A DNA stretch of 64,000 nucleotides from Entrophospora sp. SA101. Lineage: Eukaryota; Glomeromycota; Glomeromycetes; Entrophosporales; Entrophosporaceae. The notes beneath the pieces are model-generated. The model was given only the letters and a program-made list of their open reading frames with translations, was not told the DNA's origin and made no database searches. Position numbers and translations under genes: made by a program. Within the stretch, counting starts at the first letter, position 1. Each line of letters opens with the position of its first letter. This document shows positions 1-10,490 of the stretch, in pieces. The stretch lies in the NCBI GenBank assembly GCA_958430865.1, contig CAUDNR010001435.1:22737-86736 (forward strand), read 5' to 3'.

Positions 1-141
1 TTTTTGTTTTAGTATTTTGAAGTTGACCAATTGTTACTATAAGCAATTAATGATTATAGATGATCTGCACCGTAGCATGGTGAACATAGCGTGATTGGCT
101 AATTTTATTTTGTGAAATGACGATCATTACCGAATAAATTT

Positions 142-624
142 TTATTTAACAATATAAAAAAATGATAAAAATACATTTAAAAAAATAACATATATAGTTC
201 TTAAAATTTTGAATGATAGTAAATGATTATTTAAAATTGAATCTATATTAGAGTCTAAAGAAATACTTTCATCATCATTTGTTTCAATTATGTTATCTTC
301 TTCATTTTCTTCTAAGTCCAAATCGTCAAAAGAGCTGACACTATTTTGAAAATTATTACTATTTTCAATAATCCCTTTTTTTAGTAAATCATTACAATAG
401 TGACATTGGCTTGAAAGATCCAATAAAAATTATTCATAATGATATGAATGTCCACATGCTAAGGTACAACCATAAACATGAGATAGCTCACATTCATCCA
501 AATCACAATATTTATCAGTTTTTGGAGGGGAAGAACTATTCCAAGCTAATGGGAGCATTCTAACATCAACAACAGTATCTAATGTTGGAAGCTTGTATGG
601 AATTTTATATTTAGGTTTTTTATA
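142..624 (-). pseudogene. C-terminal remnant of a transposon-like protein with Cys/His cluster
   Basis: Read on the minus strand, a frame runs from about 624 to 142. It holds a lysine/proline-rich stretch, then a Cys/His cluster (CDLDEC, ACGHSYHYE) that looks like a metal-binding finger, then one in-frame TAA at about 424-426 just after HYE, then a second Cys pair (CHYC), an acidic tract and a hydrophobic C-end. The stop sits where a cysteine would fit the finger, so I read it as a nonsense mutation. It is probably the 3' end of the gene whose 5' part lies at 880-1863, separated from it by the repeat at 625-888. The function is not known to me; the style is that of multicopy mobile genes of AM fungi. 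Confidence 0.4.
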
Positions 625-888
625 CTTACCTGATGTATCAATTAGGCATGTTTGCCAAAATTGGCTCTCTTAATAAATGAACATTGCCTAATCCAAAATG
701 CCAAAATAGTTTTTCATAAATGCCGAAATTAATCTTATTAGTTGCTGAAATTATATCTGAAATTATTTGAACACTTTAACTAAATAGCCGAAATTCTGGG
801 TAGTATTTTATGCCTATAGATATAAAGAATATTGTAAATCCAAAATTGCTTGCCGAAATTGTTTTTTTCAAAATCCATTTCAGCTAAC
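625..888. repeat. Dispersed AATTTCGGC-rich repeat, copy 1
   Basis: About 260 bp very similar to 25569-25790. Both contain the same succession of short phrases (GCCAAAATTG, TGCTGAAATTATATCTGAAATTA, AATTCTGGGTAG, TTGCTTGCYGAAATT). On the minus strand the motif AATTTCGGC recurs several times. This copy lies between the two halves of a degraded coding frame (880-1863 and 142-624), so it probably inserted there. Confidence 0.6.
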
Positions 889-1863
889 ATCCTTAGTATC
901 AATAGTATTTTTTCTGATATTGCTATATACATCTGTGAAAAGTTCCAATAGATATACTGCTACTCTTTTTTTCATTAATTCTAATTCTTTTTCATTATAT
1001 GTAATATTATGGGAATCTGAAAATTTTTCCTTAAATATATTAGAACCATGTGATTGATCAATGATTTTGGCTTGTTGTATAATTTGTTCAGCTGAATTTG
1101 ATGCATTTGTTTGAAGGCATAATGAAGAATGGAAATTCTCAACATAATAGTCATTAAATAAGTGAATATTTTGTTCAATGGTATGTACCATTGGATGATG
1201 TGTAGTAAACCAATAAAATACATCACTAAAAAATGCCAATGGCACTTTGTTATAATTTTTACAACCATACCAATAAAAGAGCACCCAAGCACTAAAAATT
1301 GCTTCCCTGTATGCAGACCAACTTCCACTTCGAAATGTAACTGGATAAAAATTCAGAACCAATGGTATAATATTATCTAAAAGGTCTAGTAAATACCTTT
1401 CCTCAGGGTCCTTGCAGTTACAAAATTTAATCAATACTTCTTCTCTGATTAGTTTCCATCCAGAAGCAGTCAATTCAAGCAATACATTTATTTTGTATGG
1501 CTTTGGTTTATTTGCAAGTGGTCTCTTTTTTAGGTAAAGAAAACAATTCAATTTGTTGAAAAAAGAATAGTTCAATTTGAAAACTGTTTCATGACTGTTT
1601 AATGAGACATGTAAAGGTCCAATCATTGGGACAATATGTTGTAGGAGAGGTGAGAGTTGATGAATATTTGTCAAATTAAAAGAAGCTGAAACAGCATGCC
1701 TTCCATGAATCTGTCCAGGGTAATCAAATGATCCTGCAAGTACATAGCTTTCAGGATATGTTTTCAACTCTGGAACATTAAATATATTTTCTAAAGCTTT
1801 TATATAATCTTCTGTAGAATGTAAACTTCCTTCAACCAAATTTACAAGCTTAGTGTTATTCAT
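880..1863 (-). pseudogene. 327-residue transposon-associated protein, truncated at the 3' end
   Basis: An uninterrupted minus-strand frame of 327 residues starting at an ATG (1861-1863). It shows a central block with MIGPLHVSLNS, then PKPYKI, a D-rich LLDLLDNIIPLV segment, and FNDYYVENFHSS followed by an AEQIIQQAKIID helix. I associate this pattern with a highly repeated, unnamed protein family of Rhizophagus-type genomes that is probably carried by a mobile element; this is recollection, not a search. The frame stops at a TGA exactly where the repeat at 625-888 begins. Beyond that repeat the minus strand resumes with a lysine-rich stretch and a Cys/His finger, so the reading frame seems cut by the insertion. 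Confidence 0.5.
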
Positions 1864-2753
1864 AATAATCCAAAAGGAATGATGCAGAGCTCATCATGGA
1901 AAATTTCCAGGTATTGTTTTTTCCTCATCTTTGGTTAACATATAATGAACGTAGGCTTGTCTTTGCTAAAGAGTTATCTGAGGCAAGAAACCATGAAGAA
2001 CATGTAGAAATGTTGTTGGTGCATAATTATGATGATAGGATACAACAACAAAGAGAATATAGAAGTTGGATATTCTTGCCATTATGTGGGTTATCAAATG
2101 GAACTGCTGGTAAACCTGGAACTGCTTTTAGTAAGATGGTTTGAAAATGGAGAACATCTGAAGTTGTTGTTGTATCGCCACATCATTTAGTAGTATGGAT
2201 GTTATGGTAATCATCAAGATTAATCATCATAAAATCATCCATCTATATTAAATAAAATTAATATGCAAATATGATCCACAACTAAATTGAAAGTTCATAT
2301 ACAATATTCTTACATGTTTTAGCACAAAGGAACTAACTGTATCATCATGAGCATTTTCTTGTTTTTTTTTATGTCTCATTACTGTCTCACGCCTAACACT
2401 TATACCTGCACTTGCAAATGTTCCAATTGCTGAGGATGATGTTCCAACGTATATCCAATTTCAGCTTTAATTCCATTTATTTAAACCTGCCAAAAAACAA
2501 CAAAATAAAACCAATCTTTTCTTGTTTTTTTCGTTAGTCATATTACCTTTATCCCTTGGATTTATTCCAGCATAAAGTTGATTAAATAAACCTTTTAATG
2601 CTGATTCGGATTCTATCAAATTCATCTGGTTCTAAAATCAATTTTTCATTATTTACCCTTTGTTTCATATATAATACAGGTTTTGCTCATAGTCCATTTT
2701 TCTGTAAAGTGTAATTATTAAATTATTATTATTATATATTAATATTAATATAT
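1864..2753. other. Mostly uninformative; one weak plus-strand frame
   Basis: From 1896 to 2144 the plus strand is open for 82 residues (rich in E, R and Q, with EEHVEMLLVHNYDDR). The composition is less biased than the flanks, so it may be a remnant of a coding exon, but I recognise no domain. From 2145 to 2753 I see only AT-rich sequence. Confidence 0.25.
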
Positions 2754-2896
2754 TAAATTTAGGGAATTGTTATTCGCACCCTCCCGTGACTAAGTGTAGT
2801 AATGTGACCAATGAATGCCTTTAAAATGTGATGATTTTATTGGTTCATCTTTGTCTTAGTCACGGGAGGGGTGCGAATAACAATAATGTAAATTTA
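2754..2896. mobile_element. Palindromic MITE-like element
   Basis: The arms 2766-2794 and 2855-2884 are reverse complements over about 29 bp with a single one-base indel (ATTGTTATTCGCACCCTCCC on the left). Weaker pairing extends outward to roughly 2754 and 2896. The loop is about 60 bp and has no coding potential. The GC-rich arms stand out from the AT-rich surroundings. This is the structure of a small non-autonomous inverted-repeat element; I found no clear target duplication. Confidence 0.7.
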
Positions 2897-3039
2897 ATAA
2901 TGTAAAATTTTCTAAATGCAAAAAAGACTTCTATAGCTATTTTCCGAATTACTTCACTTTTTTCGAATTACTTTGGTAGTATATAGAATAGAAGGTGAAA
3001 TTTTGAAATATATGGTTTATATTGTTCAACAATCGATTT

Positions 3040-3300
3040 TGGTGGCCAATGATTGGTTTAAAGTCAGGCGATAACCAACTTTCATATATGGGGCATGCTG
3101 CAACAAAACCAGACAAAGTGAACATTGGTATTACCAAGGATTTCGGGGATCAAAATTTAGTCATTTGTAATGTGATTATATAATTATAATTAACAATTTT
3201 ATAATATCTCATTTTTTAAGTGATATATAGAATTGCCCCTATATAAAAATAGTTAATATGAACCTAATTTACATTAGGTCTACCACCATTAGAAGTATTT
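3040..3300 (+). pseudogene. Fragment of the Crinkler-like gene family
   Basis: Positions 3088-3165 match 52877-52948, the third exon of the Crinkler-like gene at 51759-53026 (encoding MGHAATKPDKVN), with one T missing in the AACATTTGG stretch, which shifts the frame. A second block, 3220-3299, matches 53022-53124. The match therefore continues beyond the exon into downstream sequence, as expected for a decayed genomic copy. A shorter, more diverged piece of the same exon lies near 22020-22070. Confidence 0.6.
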
Positions 3301-3975
3301 TGAAAAGAAACAAAGGCGAAAAAATTGTGGCATAAAACTTGTTCTCAGGAAAATTGTTCTAACCGAAGTTACTCAGCACTTCTCATCATCAATAAAGATA
3401 TCAAATCGGGTTTATTGTTTTTTATCCATTCTCAACTATGAGGTTTGTTTTGACCATTTATTGTCTCAATACTCATTATACTTTAACTGCATTGTGGAAA
3501 CTTGAAAAAAGTTTTAGTAAATCTTTCTTTTTTTTGATTAACTGCCAAAGAAGGTTTATCTTTTTTACTAGCGAAAGTTGAAGAAATTCACTAATCAAAT
3601 CTTCTTTTAAAGCTTTTAATAGACCTTCAGCAGCTAAAAGAAATGGTGCGATATCTTACACATTTGTGCATGCATATTTTGGGTCATTCTTGTCTGTGGC
3701 AGTTCGCCTTTCATCAATTAATTGCTTTCATTTCATTAGCTATTGTGGATATCTGTGATGAAGATAAGACAGCCATTAATAATTTGGTTAGCTCAGCTAC
3801 AATGACAAATTCGAAGAAAATAGAAAACAATGGGGTGGTGGTATTATCTCAAGAAATGATGGCCAAAGGAGAAAAATTGACTGGTAGAGAAATTTAATAA
3901 TAATAATAAATATATAGCTTATATAACTGCATATACAGTTCCGTTGTTTTTATTGTTTTGTTTTTAATAAAAAAA
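3301..3975. other. Region with one unassigned plus-strand frame
   Basis: An 84-residue frame at 3643-3897 starts with ATG, has a hydrophobic first half (HILGHSCLWQFAFHQ) and a polar second half. It has no hallmark I recognise and no clear splice partners. It could be a remnant exon of a mobile gene. The rest of the interval is AT-rich and featureless. Confidence 0.2.
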
Positions 3976-4683
3976 TTATATTATAATATTAAAATATAAT
4001 TTAAAAGTAAATTTTATATAAGAATCTATGTTTGTTCGGCATATAACACATTTGTTTACTTTATATGCGCATTCTTCACATGCCACCAAATGGTGACATG
4101 GCGCAAAACAATGCGTAATGTTTTCTACCAAACATATATTGCATTTTAATGTTTGCTCTTTAAGCTCTTGGTTTTCTTCTTCCAAGGCTTCAATTATATT
4201 CATTTCTAGAGCTAATTTTTTTTTTAAATTTACTATACGACTTTTCATTTTCACCATCTCACTCTCTAATACTTCTATACGTTTTTTTGAATCTTCTTCA
4301 GCTTCATTATCTGTGAAGAAGTTTTTAAATTCATTGAAATATTGATTAACTCCTGGCGAGGAACGTCTCAATAATTTCACTATTATATTTAATTGGTTTG
4401 TTGAACCAAGATTATCAAATTTTATAACTTCTTCATCAGTTTCAACAAGAGTGGATGTTGTAGTTGTTGGTTCATCTTGATTATTAAGAGGTCGTTTTCT
4501 AGATGTAGTGCTGAAGGTAGCAGAATGACAAGTAGTTGGGATGTGAGATTTAATTAAATCAAAACTAGAGTGACGACAAGTGGCGGGCGATAATTACCAC
4601 CACCATCCTTAAAACACTTACCTGTAGATTTCTTCTGCTTCAAGTTTTTTGCTTTTTCTTCTATTTTTGTTTACTACAGACAT
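3976..4683 (-). CDS. Coiled-coil RING-finger protein (putative E3 ubiquitin ligase)
   Basis: A two-exon model fits well. Exon 1 (4622-4683) starts with ATG and encodes a basic stretch (NKNRRKSKK); a GTAAGT donor follows. The 57-bp intron ends in TAG and exon 2 (3976-4564) continues in phase, giving about 216 residues. The middle is Ser/Thr-rich, then comes a coiled coil (Lys/Glu/Leu heptads, MVKMKSRIVNLKKK) and a C3HC4 RING of the IAP/MDM2-like C-terminal type: CNIC, then CHH, ACEEC and CVIC spaced as C-x2-C...C-x-H-x3-C-x2-C-x6-C-x2-C. RING domains of this type recruit E2 enzymes, and the coiled coil suggests dimerisation. The substrate cannot be told. Starting at 4380 would need a GTG, so the spliced start is preferred. 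Confidence 0.8.
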
Positions 4684-4797
4684 TTTTAAGAAGTTTGTGA
4701 TATGATCGACGCGTACACGCTAATTATTTATCCTATTGGTTTTTTTTTTGGTAGGACAGACGCGAATTGATTTTATTTTTTGGCAGTCCATGGTGAT

Positions 4798-4902
4798 GTT
4801 GTACGTGAAAATGAAATTATGTGAAATTCAAATTAGCCAATCAGAATTTCACCCCATTCCATAATATTTCAATTTCACATAATTTCAATTTCACATACAA
4901 CA
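4798..4902. mobile_element. MITE of the GTTGTRYGTGAAA family, internally deleted
   Basis: Left end GTTGTACGTGAAA, right end TTTCACATACAAC. The inner segment shares ATTCAAATTAGCCAATC with the copies at 26604-26742, 47296-47430, 48801-48915 and 59124-59255. About 30 bp present in the 47296 copy are missing here, next to the left end. Block B begins inside this element (about 4820). Confidence 0.75.
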
Positions 4903-6755
4903 CTCACATGCTTAAAAAATTCATTTAAAATGTCTTTATTTCACTAACAACAACAACAATAATAATAGTAATAATACATACTCCTACTACTACTAATAAT
5001 AACAACAATAGTAATAATAATAACAACAACAACAAGCAATAAGAATAAGAATAATAATAATAATAATAGCAATGATGAGCAATTGGCGAAACAAAATTTT
5101 TTGTTAAAGGTAAATAATATTTTTTTTCTTTCAAAAAAAATCTTTTAACATATAATGTCCTTCATCAAAACTAAACATCATCATCATTACCTTGCACCAG
5201 CCATAGCCATAGCAACAGCATTGTCATCATCATATCAAGGTCACACACACCATTTATTTTTATTATTTTTATTATTATATTTGTATTTATTCACATTTTT
5301 TTTGCTTGCTGACATGGCTTCGCTAGTGAGCCAGTGGGCGGTGCTAGGTGGCATGTGTAGTAGGTAGATTAGACGTTTTTTTTTTGTAACTTGCTGCAAT
5401 GATTTTGCTAGTGAGCCAAGGGGTGGTGCTAGGTGTCATGTGTAGTTTAATTTAAGTAAATTAGATATTTAATATTTAAGATTTAAAATTAATAAAATTA
5501 AAGATTTATTATTATGTAAATATACAATGAGTTGGACTATTTTAACTTGCATAAAACAGTTTTCAATCTTTGAATTGAAATATAAAGCTAACTATATTCT
5601 TATTACTGTTTTTGTTTATTATTTATTATCATAATATAAATTATACATCTAGAAACAAATTCTTTAAGGCAACTTACTATCATTATCTTTTGAAATCCTT
5701 TTAAGTAATTAATTAATGTACGTATTGTTATGTAAAAATAACTAATACTAATGATTACATATGAAATATACATCCCTTGCCACTTTTTATTCTCAAAATC
5801 TAATGCCGTTTCCAATTAAAAGAAGAAGCCTCTATGACAAATAACCCAATTTTGGGAATTTTTGAGTGATTTAAAATTCTAAGGTAAGATAGAAACCTAA
5901 ATTGTATTCTTATACAGAAACAACTAATGATTACATATGAAATATACATCCCTCGCCACCATTTGTTCACTTAACCTAATTCCATTTCAATAAAAAAATT
6001 ATGTTTGGAATTTTATAAAAAAGTATTGTCTCTAATGTAAAATCCTATATATAGGTTAGAAAAGTTTATTTTATTAATAATAATTTATTACTTGATGAAA
6101 TAAATATAAATGGTGATGATAACAATACTAATACCATGTAAATTCAATAATATACAAAAAATCAACATCTTTGCATCTATTGTCATCTCTCTTCTCCTTT
6201 TCCTGGTATCATTATAGGTGCTTGCTTATGCTATTTAATCATTAATAATTATATTTATCATCATAGGAATAAAGCATAAAAGAAATTTTTAATGTCTCTA
6301 TTTATAATCTATATAATATTAATATCATTTATTTTTAAAATAAATGATTTTACATACCTAAGTGATCAGGAGTCCGTAAATATTCATAATAATGTAATAT
6401 TTGGACATTTATTTCTACCTTTGCTTGCAATTGGACGCACTAAAGAAATTTCTACATTTATGAATATGAAAGCAAAATTTGACTTTGAGGGTCAGAATTA
6501 TTTTCAGTTTTATTAACAACTTGCTTAAAAAAATTTCTTAAAGCAGATACATATCATAAAGAAGTTATATCTCAAATTTGATGGTGGTTGCTACACAACA
6601 AGGGTATTAAATGGGGATTAGAAGTCATTTGATTGTAAAATTTTACTATTACTATATATGTAAATTCGAATTTTACTATGATGCAGATCATCAAAAATTT
6701 ACTATTACTATGTTTTACAACTCCCTATTGATCTGCGTGACATGTCCTGTGACTA
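4820..6755. repeat. Duplicated block B, copy 1 (1.93 kb)
   Basis: Direct repeat of 48834-50752, offset 44014. From 4820 to about 6186 I see no difference between copies. From about 6187 to 6755 there are many substitutions and some small indels. Content: simple-sequence tracts of ACA/ATA triplets near 4940-5080, AT-rich DNA, and an open stretch at 6292-6516 that I do not recognise. No gene can be supported in the block. Confidence 0.9.
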
Positions 6756-6759
6756 CTAT

Positions 6760-8610
6760 TGTATTTGAAGACATTATTGTCTCCAACTTGCATATATCCT
6801 TATTGTATTTGAAGACACCAGTGTCTCCAGCTCATGTGTATCCTTAGTGTATTCAAAGACCTTAATGTCTCCAGCTCATGTGTATTTCTGGTGTATTTGA
6901 AGGCATTAATTTTTTCAACTCACATATACCCTTAATGTACTTGAAGACATCAACGTCTTCATCTTACATATATCCTTAGACATTAATGTCTCCAACTCAC
7001 TTATATTCTTATACTTATTGAAGACATTAATGTCTCCAGAATGCATCTTTAGTGTATTTGAAGACATCAATGTCTCCAGCTCACATATGTTCAAAGCCAT
7101 TATTGTCTCCAACTCATGTGTGTCCTTATTGTATTCAAAGACATTAATGTCTTCAAGAAGTATAAGTGAGTTGAAGACATTAATGTCTCCAGCTCATGTG
7201 TATCCTTATTGTATTCAAGACATTAATGTCTCCAGCTCATGTGTATCCTTATTATATTCAATGACATTAATGTTTCCATACCCTTAATGTATTTGAAGAC
7301 ATTAATGTCTCCAGCTCATGTGTATCATTATTGTATTCAAAGATATCAATGTCTCTAGCTTATATAAATCCTTATTGTGTTTTAAAGGCATCAATATCTC
7401 TGACTCACACATATTCTTATACTAATTGAAGACATTAGTCTCCAGCTCATGTGTATTTTTATATTATTGAAGACATAAATGCCTCCAGCTCATGCAATAT
7501 TTTATACTATTTGTAGACATCAATGTCTCCAACACACATATATTCCTATACTATTTGAAGGCATTAGTGTTTCCAGCTCATGTATATTTTTATACCACTT
7601 GAAGACATAAATGTCTCCAACTCACATGTACCCTTAATGTACTTGAAGACATAAATGTCTCCAGCTCATGTATATTTTTATATTATTGAAGACATCAATG
7701 TCTCTGACTTGCATATATTCCTATACTACTTGAAGACATCAATGTCTCCAGCTCATGTATATTTTTATATTATTTGAAGACATCAATGTCTCTGACTTGC
7801 ACATATTCTTCTTATACTACTTGAAGACATCAATGTCTCCAGTTCATTAATATTTTATACTATTTGAAGACATCAATGTCTCTGACTCTCACATATTCCT
7901 ATACTACTTGAAGACATCAATGTCTCCAGCTCATTAATATTTTATACTATTTGAAGACATCAATGTCTCTGACTCACACATATTCCTATACTACTTGAAG
8001 ACATCAATTTCTCCAGCTCATGTATATTTTTATATTATTGAAGACTAATGTCTCCAGCTCATGTAATATTTTACACTATTTGAAGACATCAATGTCTCTG
8101 ACTCACACATACCCTTAATGTATGTGAAGACATCAATGTCTCCATCTCATGTATATTTTTATACCACTTGAAGACATAAATGTCTCCAGCATATTAATAT
8201 TTTATGCTATTTGAAGACATTAATGTCTCTGACTCACACATATTCTTATACTACTTGAAGACATCAATGTTTCCAGCTAAGGTTGCGGGAGAAACTCCTC
8301 CAGAAATCAATCAACAGAGTTTTGACAGGTTACACATTAGAGTTTCGGTAGAGTTTCGCATTTGGGGTTTTCGCCAATCATCAGAGTTTCGACAGGTTAC
8401 ACATTAATTGTTCATTAGAGTTTCAACAGAGTTTCGACAGTCATTAAGAGGTTTCACCCACAACCTTATTTCCAGCTCATGTATATTTTATACTATTTGA
8501 AGACATTAGAGTCTCCAGCTCATGTATATTTTTATATTATCGAAGACATAAATGTCTCCAGCTCATGTATATTTTTATATTATTTGAAGACATCAATGTC
8601 TCTGACCCCT
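6760..8610. repeat. Minisatellite array with a dyad in every unit
   Basis: Roughly forty units of about 40-45 bp built around TTGAAGACATYAATGTCTCC followed by AGCTCATGTATATTTTTATA. The core AGACATTAATGTCT is a perfect palindrome. In the second half of the array two unit types alternate (CTCCAGCTCATG... and CTCTGACTCACAC...), giving a higher-order dimer of about 85-90 bp. Any open frames are by-products of the repeat. The array is broken at 8278-8468 by an inserted element. It begins exactly where block B copy 1 ends; no array follows the other copy. Confidence 0.9.
8278..8468. mobile_element. hAT-type non-autonomous element in the minisatellite
   Basis: A 191-bp insertion flanked by the 8-bp direct repeat TTTCCAGC (8270-8277 and 8469-8476), which is part of the array unit and so marks the target site. 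Its ends are inverted: TAAGGTTGCGGGAGAAAC on the left against TAAGGTTGTGGGTGAAAC read from the right, two mismatches in 18. Inside, a GAGTTTCGACAGGTTACACA motif is repeated. An 8-bp target duplication with short inverted ends is characteristic of the hAT superfamily. Confidence 0.8.
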
Positions 8611-8980
8611 TTAATTAATTACCAGTGATCAGCATATAAGGATATCCCTCATATGTGTTTTTTGAAGGTTAAAGCTGTATCCCTATGTTCACAGGGATAG
8701 AGGTGTAACCTTTTGGAAATCGTTCACATGTGGTGCAAGTGGAGGTAAGTCAAATATTTGAAAACATATTGGGTAGTAGCATTAAATAATCATTCTTAGT
8801 TTTTTTATTATATTATATGATTGTTATGCATAATACAAATTTTTTAATATAAGCTATATTCTGTATATCAAAAAATACTACAATAAAGTTCCTTGGATGT
8901 ATTAAAAAAATTGCCATCTAATGCAGTTTTTTCCCTTAACCATTAAGTATTTATTGATCAATAATTCATTGTACATATGC
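8611..8980. other. Intergenic, no feature seen
   Basis: AT-rich spacer between the minisatellite and the 3' end of the Uma2-like gene. I see no gene or repeat; it presumably contains the 3' UTR and polyadenylation region of that gene. Confidence 0.5.
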
Positions 8981-10331
8981 TCAATTACTTTGATTTCGTA
9001 AGACCACCTGTTGAATCTGATATAGATCTATAACAAAATTATTAGCAGTAATTCCAGGAGGAATTGTGATGACATACCCAGCTGTAGAAGGAATTCCGCC
9101 AACAATAGGTGGGTTCCAGAATACTTCTTGTACCGGAATATTAATTTGATAAGCAGGAAGACCTAGTCCATTGCAAGCAGTAGCATTACCATTAACATCA
9201 AGAGTACCAAATTCCCACTATAATATTTGCCAAAAATACCTTTAAATTGATTGTAAAAAATACAAATGGTGTGCAGTGTGCTAATATTACCTCTTCAAAA
9301 TATACTCCTGGTTGTCCAATTATTGCTACATGATTTGGCGACGGTGTTGTTTGTCGTGTATAAAGTCTGGCCTGGTATTGGAAGTATTAGAATTAGAAAA
9401 AAATTGAATTATTGAATAATAAATATATAGACCATAATACACACAATCATACGCCGATTAAATTGATTAGTTGCCACAATTCGTGTAGGATCTTTGTCAA
9501 AAATTTTAATTGCAAATACGCATCTTACGTATTCCTGTAGCATCCAGCGCTCACATTTTTCTTCCAAATTAATTAAACCTTGAGACACAGCAACTTCACA
9601 CATGATCCTTGCATGAGGTCTTCCCTATATAATTAAATTTATGATAAGACTAAGAAAAAATAGGAAATAAATCTAATATGCACAGAACCAACCGTTCTAG
9701 TAACTGGAGGAATCTCATTATGTCGGGAAGTTCTTCTTCTTGGTCGTAACGATTGACGTCGTGTACGTCGTGGAGCCGGGGCCGGAGCTGGAAATGGTGA
9801 AATAATGTTCAAACTTGGAAATATTGCAACATCAGGTGCTGATGGTAATCCTCCTCCATTTGGTTGATAGTGAGCTATTATAGAATTTGAGAAGATTGTA
9901 AAAGCCTAGGCATGCTTATTTTTTCAAAAGAAATGTATTTCAATTTTGCAAGCTACCCAAAGTAATCTTTCTTACCTGAAGCACCCACAACATCTATTGG
10001 AGGATCATCGACGACACCTCCGTTAGGAACCTTAAAATATTCTTGAAGCCGTACAACAACAAATGTATGTTCGTCTGATTCCATCTCGACTATAAATACG
10101 TTTCCCTTTGAATCAATATCAAATTTATATCCGCGTGTATCGTGTCGCTCAAAGAAATTATCAATTTTTTTCACAGACAAATTCCAGCCTATCTGTATAG
10201 GCAAACTATCATACGTGTCAATACTGGGTGTAACTTAATAACTTCTGTGTGATGTTTACTTACCTTCTCTCTCTTAGAGAATTTTTTACTCCCTGAAAAT
10301 TTTTATCTATGGACATAATTCGATTAATCAT
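8981..10331 (-). CDS. Uma2-like (PD-(D/E)XK-type?) conserved protein, six exons
   Basis: Six exons join in phase: 10264-10331, 9976-10223, 9693-9874, 9445-9624, 9291-9371, 8981-9217, giving 331 residues from ATG at 10331 to TGA at 8981. Introns are 40, 101, 68, 73 and 73 bp. Conserved-looking parts are PIQIGWNLSVKKIDNFF near the N-end, a PNGG...DPPIDV stretch, APDVAIFP, a Pro/Arg-rich linker, RPHARIMCEV, and a C-end reading FVIDLYQIQQVVL. I recall many paralogs with this order in AM fungi. The pattern PDVAxxP followed by an (I/C)E(V/I) strand resembles Uma2-family nuclease folds, but a canonical catalytic set cannot be shown, so nuclease activity is inference. The 40-bp first intron is unusually short, and the first exon is the least certain part. 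The other copy of this locus (38095-38939) is truncated. Confidence 0.7.
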
Positions 10332-10490
10332 TTTGAAAAAGTTATTGTCGTTTGATCTGTATTTTTCATCATTTAAGTGTTAAGGGTTACGTAATCACAA
10401 AGTTACGCAAAATAATCACATGACCATCGAAAAAAATTCCAAAATAGAAAATCACAAATTGTCAATTGTCCAAGGATTGAACAGTACCAA

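Noticed and set aside
4925..5134. Leu/Tyr/Val-rich frame, also at 48939-49148
   Set aside because: Product of ACA/ATA triplet repeats; no independent coding evidence.
6915..7287. Open frames with repeated TLMSS/INVSS phrases
   Set aside because: Translation of the minisatellite in both strands; the dyad makes both strands look alike.
6760..8610. CRISPR-like appearance of regularly spaced repeats
   Set aside because: Spacers are themselves repetitive, the units vary in length, the context is eukaryotic and no cas genes are present.
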